Source: Marinomonas pollencensis (GTDB lineage: Bacteria; Pseudomonadota; Gammaproteobacteria; Pseudomonadales; Marinomonadaceae). From it: a stretch of 64,000 nucleotides of DNA. Position 1 is the stretch's first letter. Each line of letters opens with the position of its first letter. Both the position numbers and the translations under genes were made by a program. Below the pieces are notes generated by a model, which saw nothing but the letters and a program-made list of their open reading frames with translations, made no database searches and was not told where the DNA came from. This document shows positions 1-9,466 of this stretch, piece by piece. Location of the stretch: assembly GCF_003387375.1 (NCBI RefSeq), contig NZ_QUNG01000008.1, positions 86,887 through 150,886 on the forward strand. The letters are read 5' to 3'.

Positions 1-1419
1 ATTGATGGCGCGCGTTTATCGCAATTTAAGAACGCGACACCCTCTCAATTGCACGAGGTGAATAAAGAGCTGCAAGAGGCGTTTGCAATTTTGCGCAATA
101 TTCCTGCGCCACGTCGTGGTGAATTGGTGCGTCGTATTGGTGAAGAGGCACGTAAATACAAAGACGAGTTGGCCCAAGTGATTTCCCTAGAAGCCGGTAA
201 AATTGTGCCTGAAGCGCTCGGAGAAGTACAAGAATGGATCGATGTCTGTGACTTTGCGGTGGGACAATCCCGCATGCTGCATGGTTTATCAATTGTCTCT
301 GAGCGACCAGGCCATCGCATGATGGAGCAGTGGCAACCACTTGGCCCTGTTGCTGTGATTACAGCGTTTAATTTCCCCATGGCGGTGTGGGCTTGGAATA
401 CCATGCTCGGTTTGGTGTGTGGTGACCCGGTGTTGCTTAAACCTTCTGAGAAAGCCCCTTTGTGTGCGCTAGCCATGTATCGTATTGCACAAAATGTCTT
501 GGCCGATATGCCTGATATTCCTAAAGCCGTGGTGTCGGTCATGATAGGCGATCGTGAGTTAGGTGAAGCCATTGCTGCTAGCGATACCTTCCCATTGGTG
601 TCTGCAACCGGTTCGACTGCAATGGGACGAGCGGTGGCAACCACAGTGGCGGGACGCCTTGGTCGTTCTTTACTAGAGCTTGGTGGTAACAATGCCATGA
701 TAGTGTCTAAGAGCGCGGACCTAGACCTTGCCTTGCGTGCGATTGTGTTTTCAGCGGCGGGCACAGCAGGTCAGCGCTGTACTACATTACGCCGTCTTAT
801 TACCCACACCTCTATTGTGGATGGCGTTGTCGAGCGCTTGACGAAATCTTATCAATCCTTACCAATTGGTAATCCGCTAGCCGCAGGCACCTTGGTTGGC
901 CCTTTAGTGGACGAAGACAGTTTTGCTCGCATGCAGGCGGCATTAGCCACTGCTCAGCAACAAGGTGGTGAGATTATTTGTGGCGGGCAACGGGTCACTG
1001 ACGGTGTGCCAGCAGGCGGTTTTTATGTGGCGCCTGCGATTGTTCGTATTGCCCATGATGCCCCCATTGTTCAGCAAGAAACCTTTGCGCCTATTCTTTA
1101 TGTTTTGACCTACGATGACTTCGAAGACGCCATTGCGATGCAAAATGAAGTGCCGCAAGGCTTGTCGTCTGCGGTCTTTACTGAAAACCTGCGCGAGGCA
1201 GAATATTTCATGTCTCCAGCAGGCTCTGATTGTGGTATCGCCAATGTCAATATAGGTACCTCAGGGGCGGAAATAGGAGGGGCTTTTGGTGGCGAGAAGG
1301 AAACAGGTGGCGGTCGTGAGTCAGGGTCTGATGCATGGCGTAACTATATGCGGCGCACGACCAACACCATCAACTATGGTGGCGATTTACCACTGGCTCA
1401 GGGCATAGTCTTTGAATGA
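1..1419 (+). CDS. amaB: L-aminoadipate-semialdehyde dehydrogenase (ALDH7-type), 5' end outside window
   Basis: NAD(P)-dependent aldehyde dehydrogenase of the ALDH7/antiquitin type, which oxidises 2-aminoadipate 6-semialdehyde to 2-aminoadipate in lysine and pipecolate breakdown. The frame is open from base 1 without an in-frame stop, so the gene starts upstream; 472 codons are visible and about 25 are probably missing compared with the usual ~500. In visible-codon numbering the key residues are present: Asn124 in AFNFP, general base Glu226 in LELGGNN, and nucleophile Cys260 in GQRCTT, with the 34-residue Glu-to-Cys spacing typical of the superfamily. It lies 112 bp before an FAD amine oxidase gene and then a LysR gene, as in the amaB-amaA-regulator set of Pseudomonas putida. 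The family is certain. The substrate is inferred from likeness and context. Confidence 0.8.
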   Translation: MDGARLSQFKNATPSQLHEVNKELQEAFAILRNIPAPRRGELVRRIGEEARKYKDELAQVISLEAGKIVPEALGEVQEWIDVCDFAVGQSRMLHGLSIVSERPGHRMMEQWQPLGPVAVITAFNFPMAVWAWNTMLGLVCGDPVLLKPSEKAPLCALAMYRIAQNVLADMPDIPKAVVSVMIGDRELGEAIAASDTFPLVSATGSTAMGRAVATTVAGRLGRSLLELGGNNAMIVSKSADLDLALRAIVFSAAGTAGQRCTTLRRLITHTSIVDGVVERLTKSYQSLPIGNPLAAGTLVGPLVDEDSFARMQAALATAQQQGGEIICGGQRVTDGVPAGGFYVAPAIVRIAHDAPIVQQETFAPILYVLTYDDFEDAIAMQNEVPQGLSSAVFTENLREAEYFMSPAGSDCGIANVNIGTSGAEIGGAFGGEKETGGGRESGSDAWRNYMRRTTNTINYGGDLPLAQGIVFE

Positions 1420-1531
1420 GCTAGGGCTGCCAGTAGGCAAAGAAGGTGAGAGGGACGTCATCGTTTGTTAAGGCGTCCTGTTTGCTTGAGTTATTTAGCT
1501 AAGCCGTAGCGTCGGCTTTAAGGTCGTAACT

Positions 1532-2803
1532 ATGCAAGATTCTGTGTGTGATTCCTTATGGCGAGCCAGTGCGCCAGCAGGCCCTCAACTCACCCAGTTA
1601 GAAGGGGAAATTGAGGTACAGGTAGCGATTGTTGGTGGTGGCTTTACCGGTTTGTCGGCGGCGCTTCACCTTGCTCAATTAGGCGTCTCTGTGGCGCTGA
1701 TTGAGGCACAAGAAGTTGGCTTTGGTGGTTCTGGGCGTAACGTCGGTTTAGTGAATGCCGGAGTGTGGATGGAGCCCGACCAGTTAGATAAAACCCTTGG
1801 ACTCGAAGCGGGAAGAACCCTATACAACACCTTGGCAGGCGCCCCAGAATTGGTGTTTAGCCTAATCAATAAATATCACATTCAATGTGAAACTACGCGA
1901 CATGGCACTCTGCATGCAGGCGTCGGCAAGGCTGGACTTACTCAGTTACAGCGCCGTTGTGAGCAAATGCGAACGCGCGGTGCGCCAGTGGAATTGCTAG
2001 ACACAGCTGAAGCGCAAGTACGCATTGGTTCGACTAAATTTATTGGCGCTTTGTTCGACCCAAGAGCGGGAACCATTCAGCCATTAGCGTATGCCCGTGG
2101 TTTGGCGTTTGCGGCGCTGAAAGAAGGGGCTTTATTGTTTGATCAGTCGCCCTTAAACAGTGTTCGGCCCTCGACGGAAGGTTGGATTGTGACTACCCCA
2201 AAAGGGCAAATACGGGCTGAAAAAGTGGTGTTGGCAACCAATGCATACAGCGAGCATGGGGTGAAAGAGCAAGCGCGGAAATTTGTCCCTATCTTTTACA
2301 GTCAGCTAGCCAGTAAACCCTTGAGTGAAGCCCAGTTAGCGAAGGTTTTGCCAAACGCAGAAGGTGTTTGGGATACCTGTACAGTGATGAGTTCTTTTCG
2401 CCTAGATCAACGAGGCCGTTTAGTGTTTGGAGGTATGGGCGGCGAAGGAAAGGCGTTATCCAATTGGGCATCTCAGCGGGTGGCTGAATTATTCCCGTTT
2501 TTGAGCCAAGTAGAATGGGAATATGCCTGGAGCGGCAAGATTGCCTACAGCGAAGATCACCTTCCCCATTGTCAGCAATTGCAGCACGGCTTGTTTAGCG
2601 TAGCAGGTTACAGCGGGCGTGGCATTGGCCCTGGTACCATGATGGGCAAAGAGCTGGCTGAGTGGTTTTCAGGCCAGCGAGACAGTCTGTCGGTACCTAT
2701 GACGAGATTGCGTAATGTGCCATTACGAGAGCTGAAACGCCTGTTTTATGAGGTGGGTGCGCAGACCTATCATTTAGGCCAAAAAACCCACGCTATTGAT
2801 TAG
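1532..2803 (+). CDS. amaA: FAD-dependent amine oxidoreductase, probable L-pipecolate oxidase
   Basis: A 423-residue protein of the DAO-type FAD-dependent oxidoreductase family. The dinucleotide-binding motif GGGFTG is at residues 35-40 of a Rossmann start, and the FAD-proximal GYSGRGIG motif is near residue 360. In P. putida the AmaA flavoprotein, about the same length and next to amaB, oxidises L-pipecolate to piperideine-6-carboxylate, which opens to the semialdehyde used by AmaB. The adjacent dehydrogenase gene makes the same role likely here. A TAAGG lies just before the ATG. No membrane segment or signal peptide is evident. Other amino-acid or polyamine oxidases of this family cannot be excluded on sequence alone. 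Confidence 0.7.
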   Translation: MQDSVCDSLWRASAPAGPQLTQLEGEIEVQVAIVGGGFTGLSAALHLAQLGVSVALIEAQEVGFGGSGRNVGLVNAGVWMEPDQLDKTLGLEAGRTLYNTLAGAPELVFSLINKYHIQCETTRHGTLHAGVGKAGLTQLQRRCEQMRTRGAPVELLDTAEAQVRIGSTKFIGALFDPRAGTIQPLAYARGLAFAALKEGALLFDQSPLNSVRPSTEGWIVTTPKGQIRAEKVVLATNAYSEHGVKEQARKFVPIFYSQLASKPLSEAQLAKVLPNAEGVWDTCTVMSSFRLDQRGRLVFGGMGGEGKALSNWASQRVAELFPFLSQVEWEYAWSGKIAYSEDHLPHCQQLQHGLFSVAGYSGRGIGPGTMMGKELAEWFSGQRDSLSVPMTRLRNVPLRELKRLFYEVGAQTYHLGQKTHAID

Positions 2804-2832
2804 TTGAAACGGAGGGTTTGACAATAAAAGTG

Positions 2833-2861
2833 AAGGAATGCGCAATTTCAGGGCATTCCTT
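2833..2861 (+). terminator. Hairpin after the amaB-amaA pair
   Basis: A perfect 9-bp inverted repeat (AAGGAATGC / GCATTCCTT) with an 11-nt loop lies 30 bp after the oxidase stop codon and 72 bp before the LysR gene. Only a weak T-rich tail follows, so termination may be partial. Confidence 0.5.
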
Positions 2862-2932
2862 TGTGTGCCAAATAAGCTTAAGGTAGAGTATGCTTTTATC
2901 CTTCCATCACCTTAGAATGAAGTGGCCAAAGA

Positions 2933-3835
2933 ATGCGGAGATATATCCCGTCGTCAACCGCGCTAAAATGTTTTGAAGCATCGGTTAGACACCTTAGCTT
3001 TACTCGAGCTGCGCAGGAATTACACCTTACTCAAAGTGCCGTTAGCCGTCAGATTCGCAATCTAGAAGAGTTTCTATCCCGTGATCTATTTATTCGTTTG
3101 AATAAGCGTTTGGTGCTTACTGGTACAGGGGCTGCGTATTATAAAGAAGTCGTCCCTTTACTCGATGGCATGGAGAATGCCTGTTTGCGAATGCTGCATC
3201 GTGAAGATGAGAAAACCACGTTAACCATTTCTGCATTACCCACCTTTGCTTCCCATTGGCTGGTTCCTCAATTGGCTGAGTTTCAACGGGATTATCCACA
3301 GTTTCAAATCAAGGTTAGGTCACTCGACGACGCCGCCAAGATAGACCCTGAAAGCGTTGATATTATTCTTCATTATGGTGGTGACCATTGGCCACGTGCT
3401 GTGTCTCATCAGTTGATGCAAGAGAAGGTCGTGGCGGTGTGTTCCAGCGCCTTGTTGGCGCAATACCAAGACGGCCGAAGCGGTACTGAGTGGCAGTGCA
3501 GTGACGTGGTGAATTTGCCACTCTTGCATTCCTCCGCAAGAATTAATGCTTGGCCCGATTGGATGGTAGCCCAAGGCCTTGAAAGCGGCTCGTTTGCCGG
3601 CACTTCATTTGAACACTTTCATATGCTTATAGAAGCGGCGAAAAACAGCATGGGCGTGGCAGTGATTCCTAGCATCCTAGCCCAGGGAAGTTTACTCAAT
3701 GGCGATCTAGTAGCGCCGTTTGGCGATGAAGTTGCGACCCCCCATGAATATCTGCTGTCTTACCCTGCAGACAAGGCTGATTTGGAGCAGGTAGTGACTT
3801 TTCGTGACTGGTTGTTAGCCAGACAAGTGGCATGA
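2933..3835 (+). CDS. LysR-family transcriptional regulator (GcvA-like)
   Basis: A 300-residue LysR-type regulator. The N-terminal winged helix-turn-helix covers about residues 8-65 (FTRAAQELHLTQSAVSRQI), followed by a linker helix and a periplasmic-binding-protein-like effector domain. The N terminus (SSTALKCFEASVRHLSFTRA) is of the GcvA/AmpR subgroup. It follows the catabolic pair on the same strand, across a hairpin, which suggests it controls those genes in response to lysine, pipecolate or a breakdown product; this is inference from position. P. putida has a LysR gene at the equivalent place. Confidence 0.85.
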   Translation: MRRYIPSSTALKCFEASVRHLSFTRAAQELHLTQSAVSRQIRNLEEFLSRDLFIRLNKRLVLTGTGAAYYKEVVPLLDGMENACLRMLHREDEKTTLTISALPTFASHWLVPQLAEFQRDYPQFQIKVRSLDDAAKIDPESVDIILHYGGDHWPRAVSHQLMQEKVVAVCSSALLAQYQDGRSGTEWQCSDVVNLPLLHSSARINAWPDWMVAQGLESGSFAGTSFEHFHMLIEAAKNSMGVAVIPSILAQGSLLNGDLVAPFGDEVATPHEYLLSYPADKADLEQVVTFRDWLLARQVA

Positions 3836-3939
3836 TAAAAAGAATTAATGAACGGAATAGTGTTGTCAGTCTGTAATTAAATTACATGCCTGTGATAGTA
3901 TCAAACCATCGTCATGTTTAATTTACGGGACACATAACC

Positions 3940-5469
3940 ATGAATAAAAAGACCACCGCACTCTTCATCCTTGATGGATGGGGCTACAGCGAAACTTCCC
4001 AATCCAATGCCATTACGGCGGCGAACACGCCAAACTGGGATCGCCTGTGGGAAAACCGCGCCCACACACTGATCAAAACCTCTGGCTTGGCCGTGGGGTT
4101 ACCAGAAGGTCAGATGGGTAACTCAGAAGTGGGTCATATGAACTTGGGTGCTGGACGCGTGGTCTATCAAAACTTTACCCGTATCGGTAAAGCTATTTCT
4201 GACGGCTCTTTTTTTGAAAACGACGCCCTAGTAGGGGCGGTCGATAAAGCGGTAAGCGCAGGTAAAGCAGTACATATTTTAGGTTTGCTTTCCAATGGTG
4301 GTGTTCACAGTCATCATGAGCAAATTATGGCGATGTGCGAACTAGCGGTAAAGCGCGGTGCTAAAGCCGTTTATGTGCATGGTTTTACCGATGGTCGCGA
4401 TACACCGCCGCGTTCAGCACAAACCCCAATTGCAGAGTTAAGTGCAAAATTAACAGAGTTAGGCGTGGGTAAAATTGCTTCGCTAACAGGGCGTTATTTT
4501 GCCATGGACCGAGATAATCGTTGGGATCGAGTGCAAACGGCTTATGACGCTATTGTACTTGGCAAAGGCGAATATCAAGCCGCCACTGCAGAACAAGCAA
4601 TTCAAGCGGCTTATGAGCGTGATGAAAATGATGAGTTTGTTAAAGCAACGGTTATTGGTGAACCTGTTGCAGTAGAAGATGGCGATGCCATTATCTTTGC
4701 CAACTTCCGCCCTGACCGTGCTCGCCAACTGACACGCGCTTTTACTGAAGCGGAGTTTTCTGGCTTCGAACGAAAAGCACACCCAGCGTATGCTGCGTTT
4801 GTTACCTTTACCGAATACGCGGCTGATATTGCTGCTGATGTGGCGTTCCCGCCATTAGCGCTCAGCAATACTTTGGGCGAAATCTTGTCCAAATCAGGTA
4901 AGAAGCAATTGCGCATTGCGGAAACCGAAAAATACGCCCACGTTACCTTCTTCTTCAACGGTGGCGAAGAAGCTGTGTTTGACGGCGAAGAGCGTGAATT
5001 GATCCCTTCTCCTAATGTCGCAACTTACGACCTACAGCCAGAAATGAGTGCGCCAGAAGTCACAGATAAGCTGGTGGAAGTCATTGAAGCGGGTAAATAC
5101 GACACCATTATTTGTAACTTTGCCAACGGCGATATGGTTGGGCACAGTGGTGTTTTTGACGCGGCAGTAAAAGCCGTCGAAGCCGTTGATGCGTGTCTAG
5201 GCCGTATTTTGTCTGCGCTGAAAGTGAATGGTGGCCAATGCTTGATTACCGCTGATCATGGCAACGTAGAGCAAATGTTAAGTAACGATGGGTCTCAGCC
5301 ATTAACCTCTCATACCATTGGGCCAGTGCCTTTGGTGCTGTTCTCTCCAACGCCGGGTCTTGCCTTAAAAGAAGGTTCTTTATGCGACATTGCGCCGACA
5401 TTATTGGACATGATGGGCATGGAAAAACCTGAAGAAATGAGTGGCGTTAGCCTACTCACTCGTCAGTGA
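3940..5469 (+). CDS. gpmI: 2,3-bisphosphoglycerate-independent phosphoglycerate mutase
   Basis: Cofactor-independent phosphoglycerate mutase of 509 residues, the usual length, which interconverts 3- and 2-phosphoglycerate in glycolysis using two Mn ions. The metal-binding start FILDGWGY, the phospho-acceptor Ser62 in GNSEVGH, the substrate loop [11 protein letters not shown] and the metal-binding ADHGN near residue 445 are all visible. The gene is the first of a run with envC, ctpA and a yibQ-like gene, with only 7 bp before the chosen envC start; gpmI-envC-yibQ linkage is also seen in enterobacteria. Transcription probably starts in the 104-bp gap after the LysR gene, but no convincing promoter was found. 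Confidence 0.97.
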   Translation: MNKKTTALFILDGWGYSETSQSNAITAANTPNWDRLWENRAHTLIKTSGLAVGLPEGQMGNSEVGHMNLGAGRVVYQNFTRIGKAISDGSFFENDALVGAVDKAVSAGKAVHILGLLSNGGVHSHHEQIMAMCELAVKRGAKAVYVHGFTDGRDTPPRSAQTPIAELSAKLTELGVGKIASLTGRYFAMDRDNRWDRVQTAYDAIVLGKGEYQAATAEQAIQAAYERDENDEFVKATVIGEPVAVEDGDAIIFANFRPDRARQLTRAFTEAEFSGFERKAHPAYAAFVTFTEYAADIAADVAFPPLALSNTLGEILSKSGKKQLRIAETEKYAHVTFFFNGGEEAVFDGEERELIPSPNVATYDLQPEMSAPEVTDKLVEVIEAGKYDTIICNFANGDMVGHSGVFDAAVKAVEAVDACLGRILSALKVNGGQCLITADHGNVEQMLSNDGSQPLTSHTIGPVPLVLFSPTPGLALKEGSLCDIAPTLLDMMGMEKPEEMSGVSLLTRQ

Positions 5470-5476
5470 GGCATTG

Positions 5477-6619
5477 ATGACTGTATTGTGTCGTCATGTG
5501 TTTTGTGTCGTCTTGCTCCTGTTGTCCAGCCTTAGCTGGGCAGCAGGAGAGCCGCAGACGCCACAAGAAGCCAAACAACAGATTCAAGCTTTGCAGAAAG
5601 ATCTGCAAAAACTGAATGCTTGGCTGAAAGAGACTAAGTCTCAACGTTCTGATGTTGAAAAAGAATTGGAAAGCAAAGACAAGTCCATTCAAGATTTGCT
5701 CAACAAGATTAAAAATTTGCAGCAGAGCCTGAAACAAGGTGAGCAGCAGCTGGGGGAGTTACAACAGCAGCAGCTATCGCTTCGGCTCAGTATCCAAAAA
5801 CAGAATGAACAAATAGCCGCCCAACTAAGGGCGGTTTATCGTTCCGGTAATCAAGAAGGCATTAAGCTACTGCTGAATGGTCCTGACTCTGCTACTTCAA
5901 TGCGCTTGCTGCAATACAATCGTTATTTCTCTACCGCCCGACAATCCCTAATTAATGGTTACGCGAATGAAGTTAATGACCTTAATCTAGTGGAGAAAAG
6001 CTTGCGCCAAAAACGCGCTCAACAAGCGCAAGAAGAAGCCTCATTAATCGAGCAGCGTAAACAATTAAGCAAAGAAAAGTCGGCTCGTCGCACCTTATTA
6101 GCTAAGCTAGATAAAGATCTGGCAAAAGGCAGCCAGCGTTCTCAACGCTTGGTACAAAATCAGCAAGACCTGAAAGAAATGCTAAAACGCCTAGAAGAGG
6201 CCTTAGCGGATGTGAAACTACCAGATCAAAATGTGCCCTTTTCCTCGCAAAAAGGTAAATTAGTACGACCGCTGAGAAAATTGGTTCGTTTGCCGACGGA
6301 CGGCAAGGTAAATCTTGGTGGCGTCACCCTTAAAGCGCAAGAAGGCACTGAAGTGCATGCCATCTTTAATGGCCGAGTGGTGTTTTCCGATTGGCTGCGT
6401 GGCTTTGGTTTCTTGATGATTATTGATCACGGTGATGGTTATATGTCTCTGTATGGTTACAACCAGAGTCTCTTGAAAGAAGTGGGAGAATGGGTCAACA
6501 GTAACGATGTGGTGGCCACCGTTGGCAGCTCGGGCGGACCTGCCGATGCGGCGCTCTTCTTTGCCATCAGACACAATGGCGCGCCATTAACACCCTTGTC
6601 TTGGGTTCGCTCCAGTTGA
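5477..6619 (+). CDS. envC: Murein hydrolase activator EnvC
   Basis: A periplasmic coiled-coil plus LytM-domain protein that activates AmiA/AmiB-type amidases at the division septum, recruited by FtsEX. The ATG at 5477 is chosen (380 residues): it follows a GTGAGG ribosome site and opens a clean signal peptide (about residues 1-22), while an earlier in-frame start at 5441 would lie inside gpmI. A long Gln/Lys/Glu-rich coiled coil spans about residues 30-240 and the M23-like domain about 285-375. The metallopeptidase histidine motif is not intact (LYGYN where active enzymes have LYAH, and LFFAIR without the HxH), as expected for an activator and not an enzyme. ctpA follows 43 bp later. Confidence 0.93.
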   Translation: MTVLCRHVFCVVLLLLSSLSWAAGEPQTPQEAKQQIQALQKDLQKLNAWLKETKSQRSDVEKELESKDKSIQDLLNKIKNLQQSLKQGEQQLGELQQQQLSLRLSIQKQNEQIAAQLRAVYRSGNQEGIKLLLNGPDSATSMRLLQYNRYFSTARQSLINGYANEVNDLNLVEKSLRQKRAQQAQEEASLIEQRKQLSKEKSARRTLLAKLDKDLAKGSQRSQRLVQNQQDLKEMLKRLEEALADVKLPDQNVPFSSQKGKLVRPLRKLVRLPTDGKVNLGGVTLKAQEGTEVHAIFNGRVVFSDWLRGFGFLMIIDHGDGYMSLYGYNQSLLKEVGEWVNSNDVVATVGSSGGPADAALFFAIRHNGAPLTPLSWVRSS

Positions 6620-6662
6620 TGATAAATAACGCATTTATATACATGGCATAACAGTAGGAAAA

Positions 6663-7964
6663 ATGATGAAGAAGTCTCTCAATCGAGCTCTAGTATTGTT
6701 ACTGATGGCTTTTTCTGTACAGCAAGTCAGCGCTGCAGAAAAAACGGTCGATAGCCATGCCCCCCAGCTTCCCTTATCTGAAATACAATCCTTTGTGGAA
6801 ACCTTTGAAACCATTAAAGAAGGCTATGTTGATCAACTCTCTGACCAACAGATTTTAGACAGAGCCCTCAAAGGAATGGTGGCAGCCCTAGATCCTCATT
6901 CTGAATACATGACTAAGGATGAAGTGGCGGACTTTGAAGACCTCACATCTGGCAACTATGCTGGGGTGGGTGTTGAAGTGGAAATGAAAGACGGTAAGTT
7001 AACCGTGGTGTCACCGATTGACGGATCGCCAGCTAAGCAAGCGGGCATTCTCTCTGGTGATGTTATTGTTAAGGTTGGCACTACCTACATTACTGATTTG
7101 GGCTTTCAAGATGTAATGAACCTGATGCGCGGTGAGGTAGGCACTAAGGTGACCTTGGATATCGAGCGGGATGGGCAGATCAAACATTTTACCCTTGAAC
7201 GCCGTTTAGTCGAAGATGAAAGTGTGACCAGCAAATGGTTAAGTAAAGGTATTGCTTACATACGTATTAAGCAATTCCAAGGAGATACCGGCACAGAATT
7301 CCATCAGGCAATCGCTAAGCTGGAACAAGAACAGCCAATTAATGGTGTGGTGCTGGATTTAAGAAACAATCCAGGCGGCGTGCTGCAAGCGGCAGTGAAG
7401 GTAGTGGACACCTTTATTGAGAATGGCATGATAGTGTACACAGACGGTCGTCATAAATTATCTAAGAGCGAGTTTAAGGCGACGGCGAAAAACACTCAGT
7501 TACCAAAAGTGCCACTGGTGGTGCTGATTAATGATGGCTCTGCCTCCGCTTCTGAAATTGTCGCCGGTGCCTTACAAGACCATAAACGCGCGCTAATTAT
7601 GGGGACCGAAAGCTTTGGCAAAGGGTCAGTACAGACGGTGGTACCATTGTCTGATGGTGCCGCGGTTAAACTTACCACCGCCTTGTATTACACCCCTAAT
7701 GGGCGTTCTATCCAAGCGCAGGGTATCACCCCGGATTTGGTAGTACCTGAAGCCACCTTGACCTTGAATAAAGATCATTTCGTGGTCAAAGAAGCCGAGC
7801 TAAAAGGGCATCTGAGCAATGGGACAGGTGGCGCAGACAGAACGGATACGGCCGGTTTGCTGAAGCTTAGCGAGGTAGCAAAGAAGGATTTCCAATTATT
7901 CCAAGCGCTAACCATTTTACAAACCCTACCTAGTTTTGATTACCATCCTCGAGAGACAAAATAG
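6663..7964 (+). CDS. ctpA: Carboxyl-terminal processing protease, S41 family
   Basis: A 433-residue exported serine protease of the S41A/C-terminal processing type. A signal peptide occupies about residues 1-25 (cleavage near VSAA), a PDZ domain about 90-170, and the catalytic domain follows. Catalytic Ser295 lies in NDGSASASEI and Lys320 in SFGKGSVQT, at the 25-residue spacing known for this family. These proteases trim or degrade periplasmic proteins, including cell-wall hydrolases and their regulators, which fits the position directly after envC. AGGA lies 5 bp before the first of two adjacent ATG codons. The stop codon overlaps the GTG start of the next gene by one base, so the two are probably translationally coupled. 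Confidence 0.93.
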   Translation: MMKKSLNRALVLLLMAFSVQQVSAAEKTVDSHAPQLPLSEIQSFVETFETIKEGYVDQLSDQQILDRALKGMVAALDPHSEYMTKDEVADFEDLTSGNYAGVGVEVEMKDGKLTVVSPIDGSPAKQAGILSGDVIVKVGTTYITDLGFQDVMNLMRGEVGTKVTLDIERDGQIKHFTLERRLVEDESVTSKWLSKGIAYIRIKQFQGDTGTEFHQAIAKLEQEQPINGVVLDLRNNPGGVLQAAVKVVDTFIENGMIVYTDGRHKLSKSEFKATAKNTQLPKVPLVVLINDGSASASEIVAGALQDHKRALIMGTESFGKGSVQTVVPLSDGAAVKLTTALYYTPNGRSIQAQGITPDLVVPEATLTLNKDHFVVKEAELKGHLSNGTGGADRTDTAGLLKLSEVAKKDFQLFQALTILQTLPSFDYHPRETK

Positions 7965-9001
7965 TGAATTTAATAAACATCAAGAGGAGCGCCATTTGGA
8001 GCGCTCTTATCTTGGTCAGCTTGATGGGCAATCAAGCACAGTCAGCAGAAGAAACCGATCAAACCCAGGCATTAGGACCATTGATTTTTAATAGCGCAGC
8101 GCCAGAACGGAATAGCGCCGCACCAGAACGAGAGTATAGAGCGGACACTGAGGAGGCTATCGAACCGCATTGGCTGGCTCCTGTCCTCAATGATTTAGCA
8201 CACTCAAAGGACGATACCGAGTTAGCAAAGCCGCTAAATATGACGCCTCCTTTTTGGCAGTCTAATCACTCAGCAGAGCAAGAGCCCGATAAGAGTTTGC
8301 CGAAAATTGCGATTTTAATAGATGATCTAGGTTATAACCGCCAAGGTATGACATCGGCGCTGGCGTTACCCACTAATGTGGCGCTGGCTATCTTGCCTTT
8401 GACGCCTTTTGCTCATGCTACGGCAACCCAGTCAAAGCAGCAGCAACGGGTCACTATTCTTCACGCGCCAATGGAAAATGTACGTGAATTGAAGCTTGGA
8501 CCAGGCGGTCTTTATGTCAAAATGACAGAAACGCAGCTGAAAAAAGCATTGTTAAAAGATATTGAAAGTTTGCCTGGTATTAAAGGCGTAAACAATCACA
8601 TGGGCAGCTTATTAACCGCACAGCAAAACTCAATGAATTGGGTGATGGAAGTGTTAAAAGGGCGCTCTTTATTTTTTATAGACAGCTTGACCTCAGCCCA
8701 TAGTGTGGCCGAAAAAACCGCCATAGAGTATGGCTTGCCAACCACCAGTCGAGATGTTTTCTTGGATAATATTCGCATGGAAAAGGCCATTGATAAGCAA
8801 TTTACAAGATTGGTTAAACTGGCAAAACGTAATGGTGAGGCGCTGGCGATAGGGCACCCTTACCCAGAAACCATGGCCTATTTAAAGAAGCGTCTGGTGG
8901 CGCTAGAAAAAGATGGCGTAAGATTAGTGCCATTGACTGACATGCTGCGCAAGCACCCAAAAAGTAATGCAGCTAACCAGAAAAAACGGGTAACAGAATA
9001 A
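7964..9001 (+). CDS. Divergent polysaccharide deacetylase family protein (YibQ-like)
   Basis: A 345-residue exported protein of the divergent polysaccharide deacetylase family (the DUF610/YibQ group). A signal-like hydrophobic segment covers about residues 10-27, a low-complexity stretch with a repeated NSAAPER motif lies near residues 43-56, and the NodB-like domain starts at KIAILIDDLGYN near residue 110. The start is GTG at 7964, overlapping the ctpA stop codon by one base. The family has no firmly known substrate; linkage to envC and ctpA points to cell-wall metabolism. The duplicated NSAAPER looks like a small in-frame duplication in a variable linker. Confidence 0.85.
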   Translation: MNLINIKRSAIWSALILVSLMGNQAQSAEETDQTQALGPLIFNSAAPERNSAAPEREYRADTEEAIEPHWLAPVLNDLAHSKDDTELAKPLNMTPPFWQSNHSAEQEPDKSLPKIAILIDDLGYNRQGMTSALALPTNVALAILPLTPFAHATATQSKQQQRVTILHAPMENVRELKLGPGGLYVKMTETQLKKALLKDIESLPGIKGVNNHMGSLLTAQQNSMNWVMEVLKGRSLFFIDSLTSAHSVAEKTAIEYGLPTTSRDVFLDNIRMEKAIDKQFTRLVKLAKRNGEALAIGHPYPETMAYLKKRLVALEKDGVRLVPLTDMLRKHPKSNAANQKKRVTE

Positions 9002-9070
9002 CGGATAGGCTACGGACTGTCTCAATCAAAAGTAGCCAAAAGTTTGCACCTTCCTCTTACCAAGCCTAAT

Positions 9071-9106
9071 AAAATGCTTACCGTGACGTCTTAAGGTAAG
9101 CATTTT
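9071..9106 (+). terminator. Hairpin terminator after the gpmI-envC-ctpA-yibQ operon
   Basis: A perfect 12-bp inverted repeat (AAAATGCTTACC / GGTAAGCATTTT) with a 12-nt loop. The T-run is built into the right arm (ATTTT), so it may work in either direction. Confidence 0.75.
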
Positions 9107-9326
9107 GGCGATTGTCTCTTCGCTGATTCTCTAATATCCCCTTGATGGGCGTATGGCATTAGCCAGTCAGCGCTCACCTGTTAGTAAGCCTCACTTATAA
9201 AGCATAAAAACCTATCTTGGTGTTTTTCACTAGTGATTAATTTTACCTTGGCCGAGTCTCAGGGTGGTTTATTTTTCTATTTTATTGCTTATCTATTGAC
9301 CAGTCATTGATCAAATATTAGTCTGT

Positions 9327-9343
9327 TGCTACATTGTAGTGCA
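9327..9343 (+). promoter_or_regulatory. NtrC-like enhancer site upstream of livJ
   Basis: The 17-bp palindrome-like TGCTACATTGTAGTGCA matches the NtrC pattern TGCACY-N5-RGTGCA at the outer bases and the whole right half. Its centre is about 98 bp upstream of the transcription start predicted from the sigma-54 element at 9407-9422, a usual enhancer distance. Binding is inferred. Confidence 0.5.
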
Positions 9344-9406
9344 CATTCTTTAGGGAATTCTGCAATAAGTTTCATATTATATGTCATTTTAGGGGTGGCA
9401 TATTTT

Positions 9407-9422
9407 TGGAACGCTTCTTGCT
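9407..9422 (+). promoter_or_regulatory. Sigma-54 (-24/-12) promoter for livJHMGF
   Basis: TGGAACGCTTCTTGCT differs from the RpoN consensus TGGCACG-N4-TTGCW at one defined position, with the invariant GG and GC exactly 12 bp apart. Transcription would start near 9433, about 34 bp before the livJ ATG. Together with the NtrC-like site this predicts induction of the transporter on nitrogen limitation. Confidence 0.6.
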
Positions 9423-9466
9423 TTTTAAATAATAACGATAAACAAAAACGAGTAGGAGCTATTCTT

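Larger units (their letters stand above)
9002..9466 (+). promoter_or_regulatory. Intergenic region: terminator of gpmI operon and livJ control region
   Basis: A 465-bp stretch without a convincing gene. It contains the 12-bp-stem hairpin at 9071-9106, AT-rich sequence, an NtrC-like palindrome at 9327-9343 and a sigma-54-like element at 9407-9422, each listed separately. The in-frame extension of livJ upstream to 9326 lacks a ribosome site and a signal peptide and is not used. Confidence 0.6.

Noticed and set aside
45..764. Long minus-strand frame of 239 codons opposite the dehydrogenase gene
   Set aside because: It lies wholly against a gene with complete catalytic motifs and has low-complexity Ser/Ala-rich sequence without family likeness.
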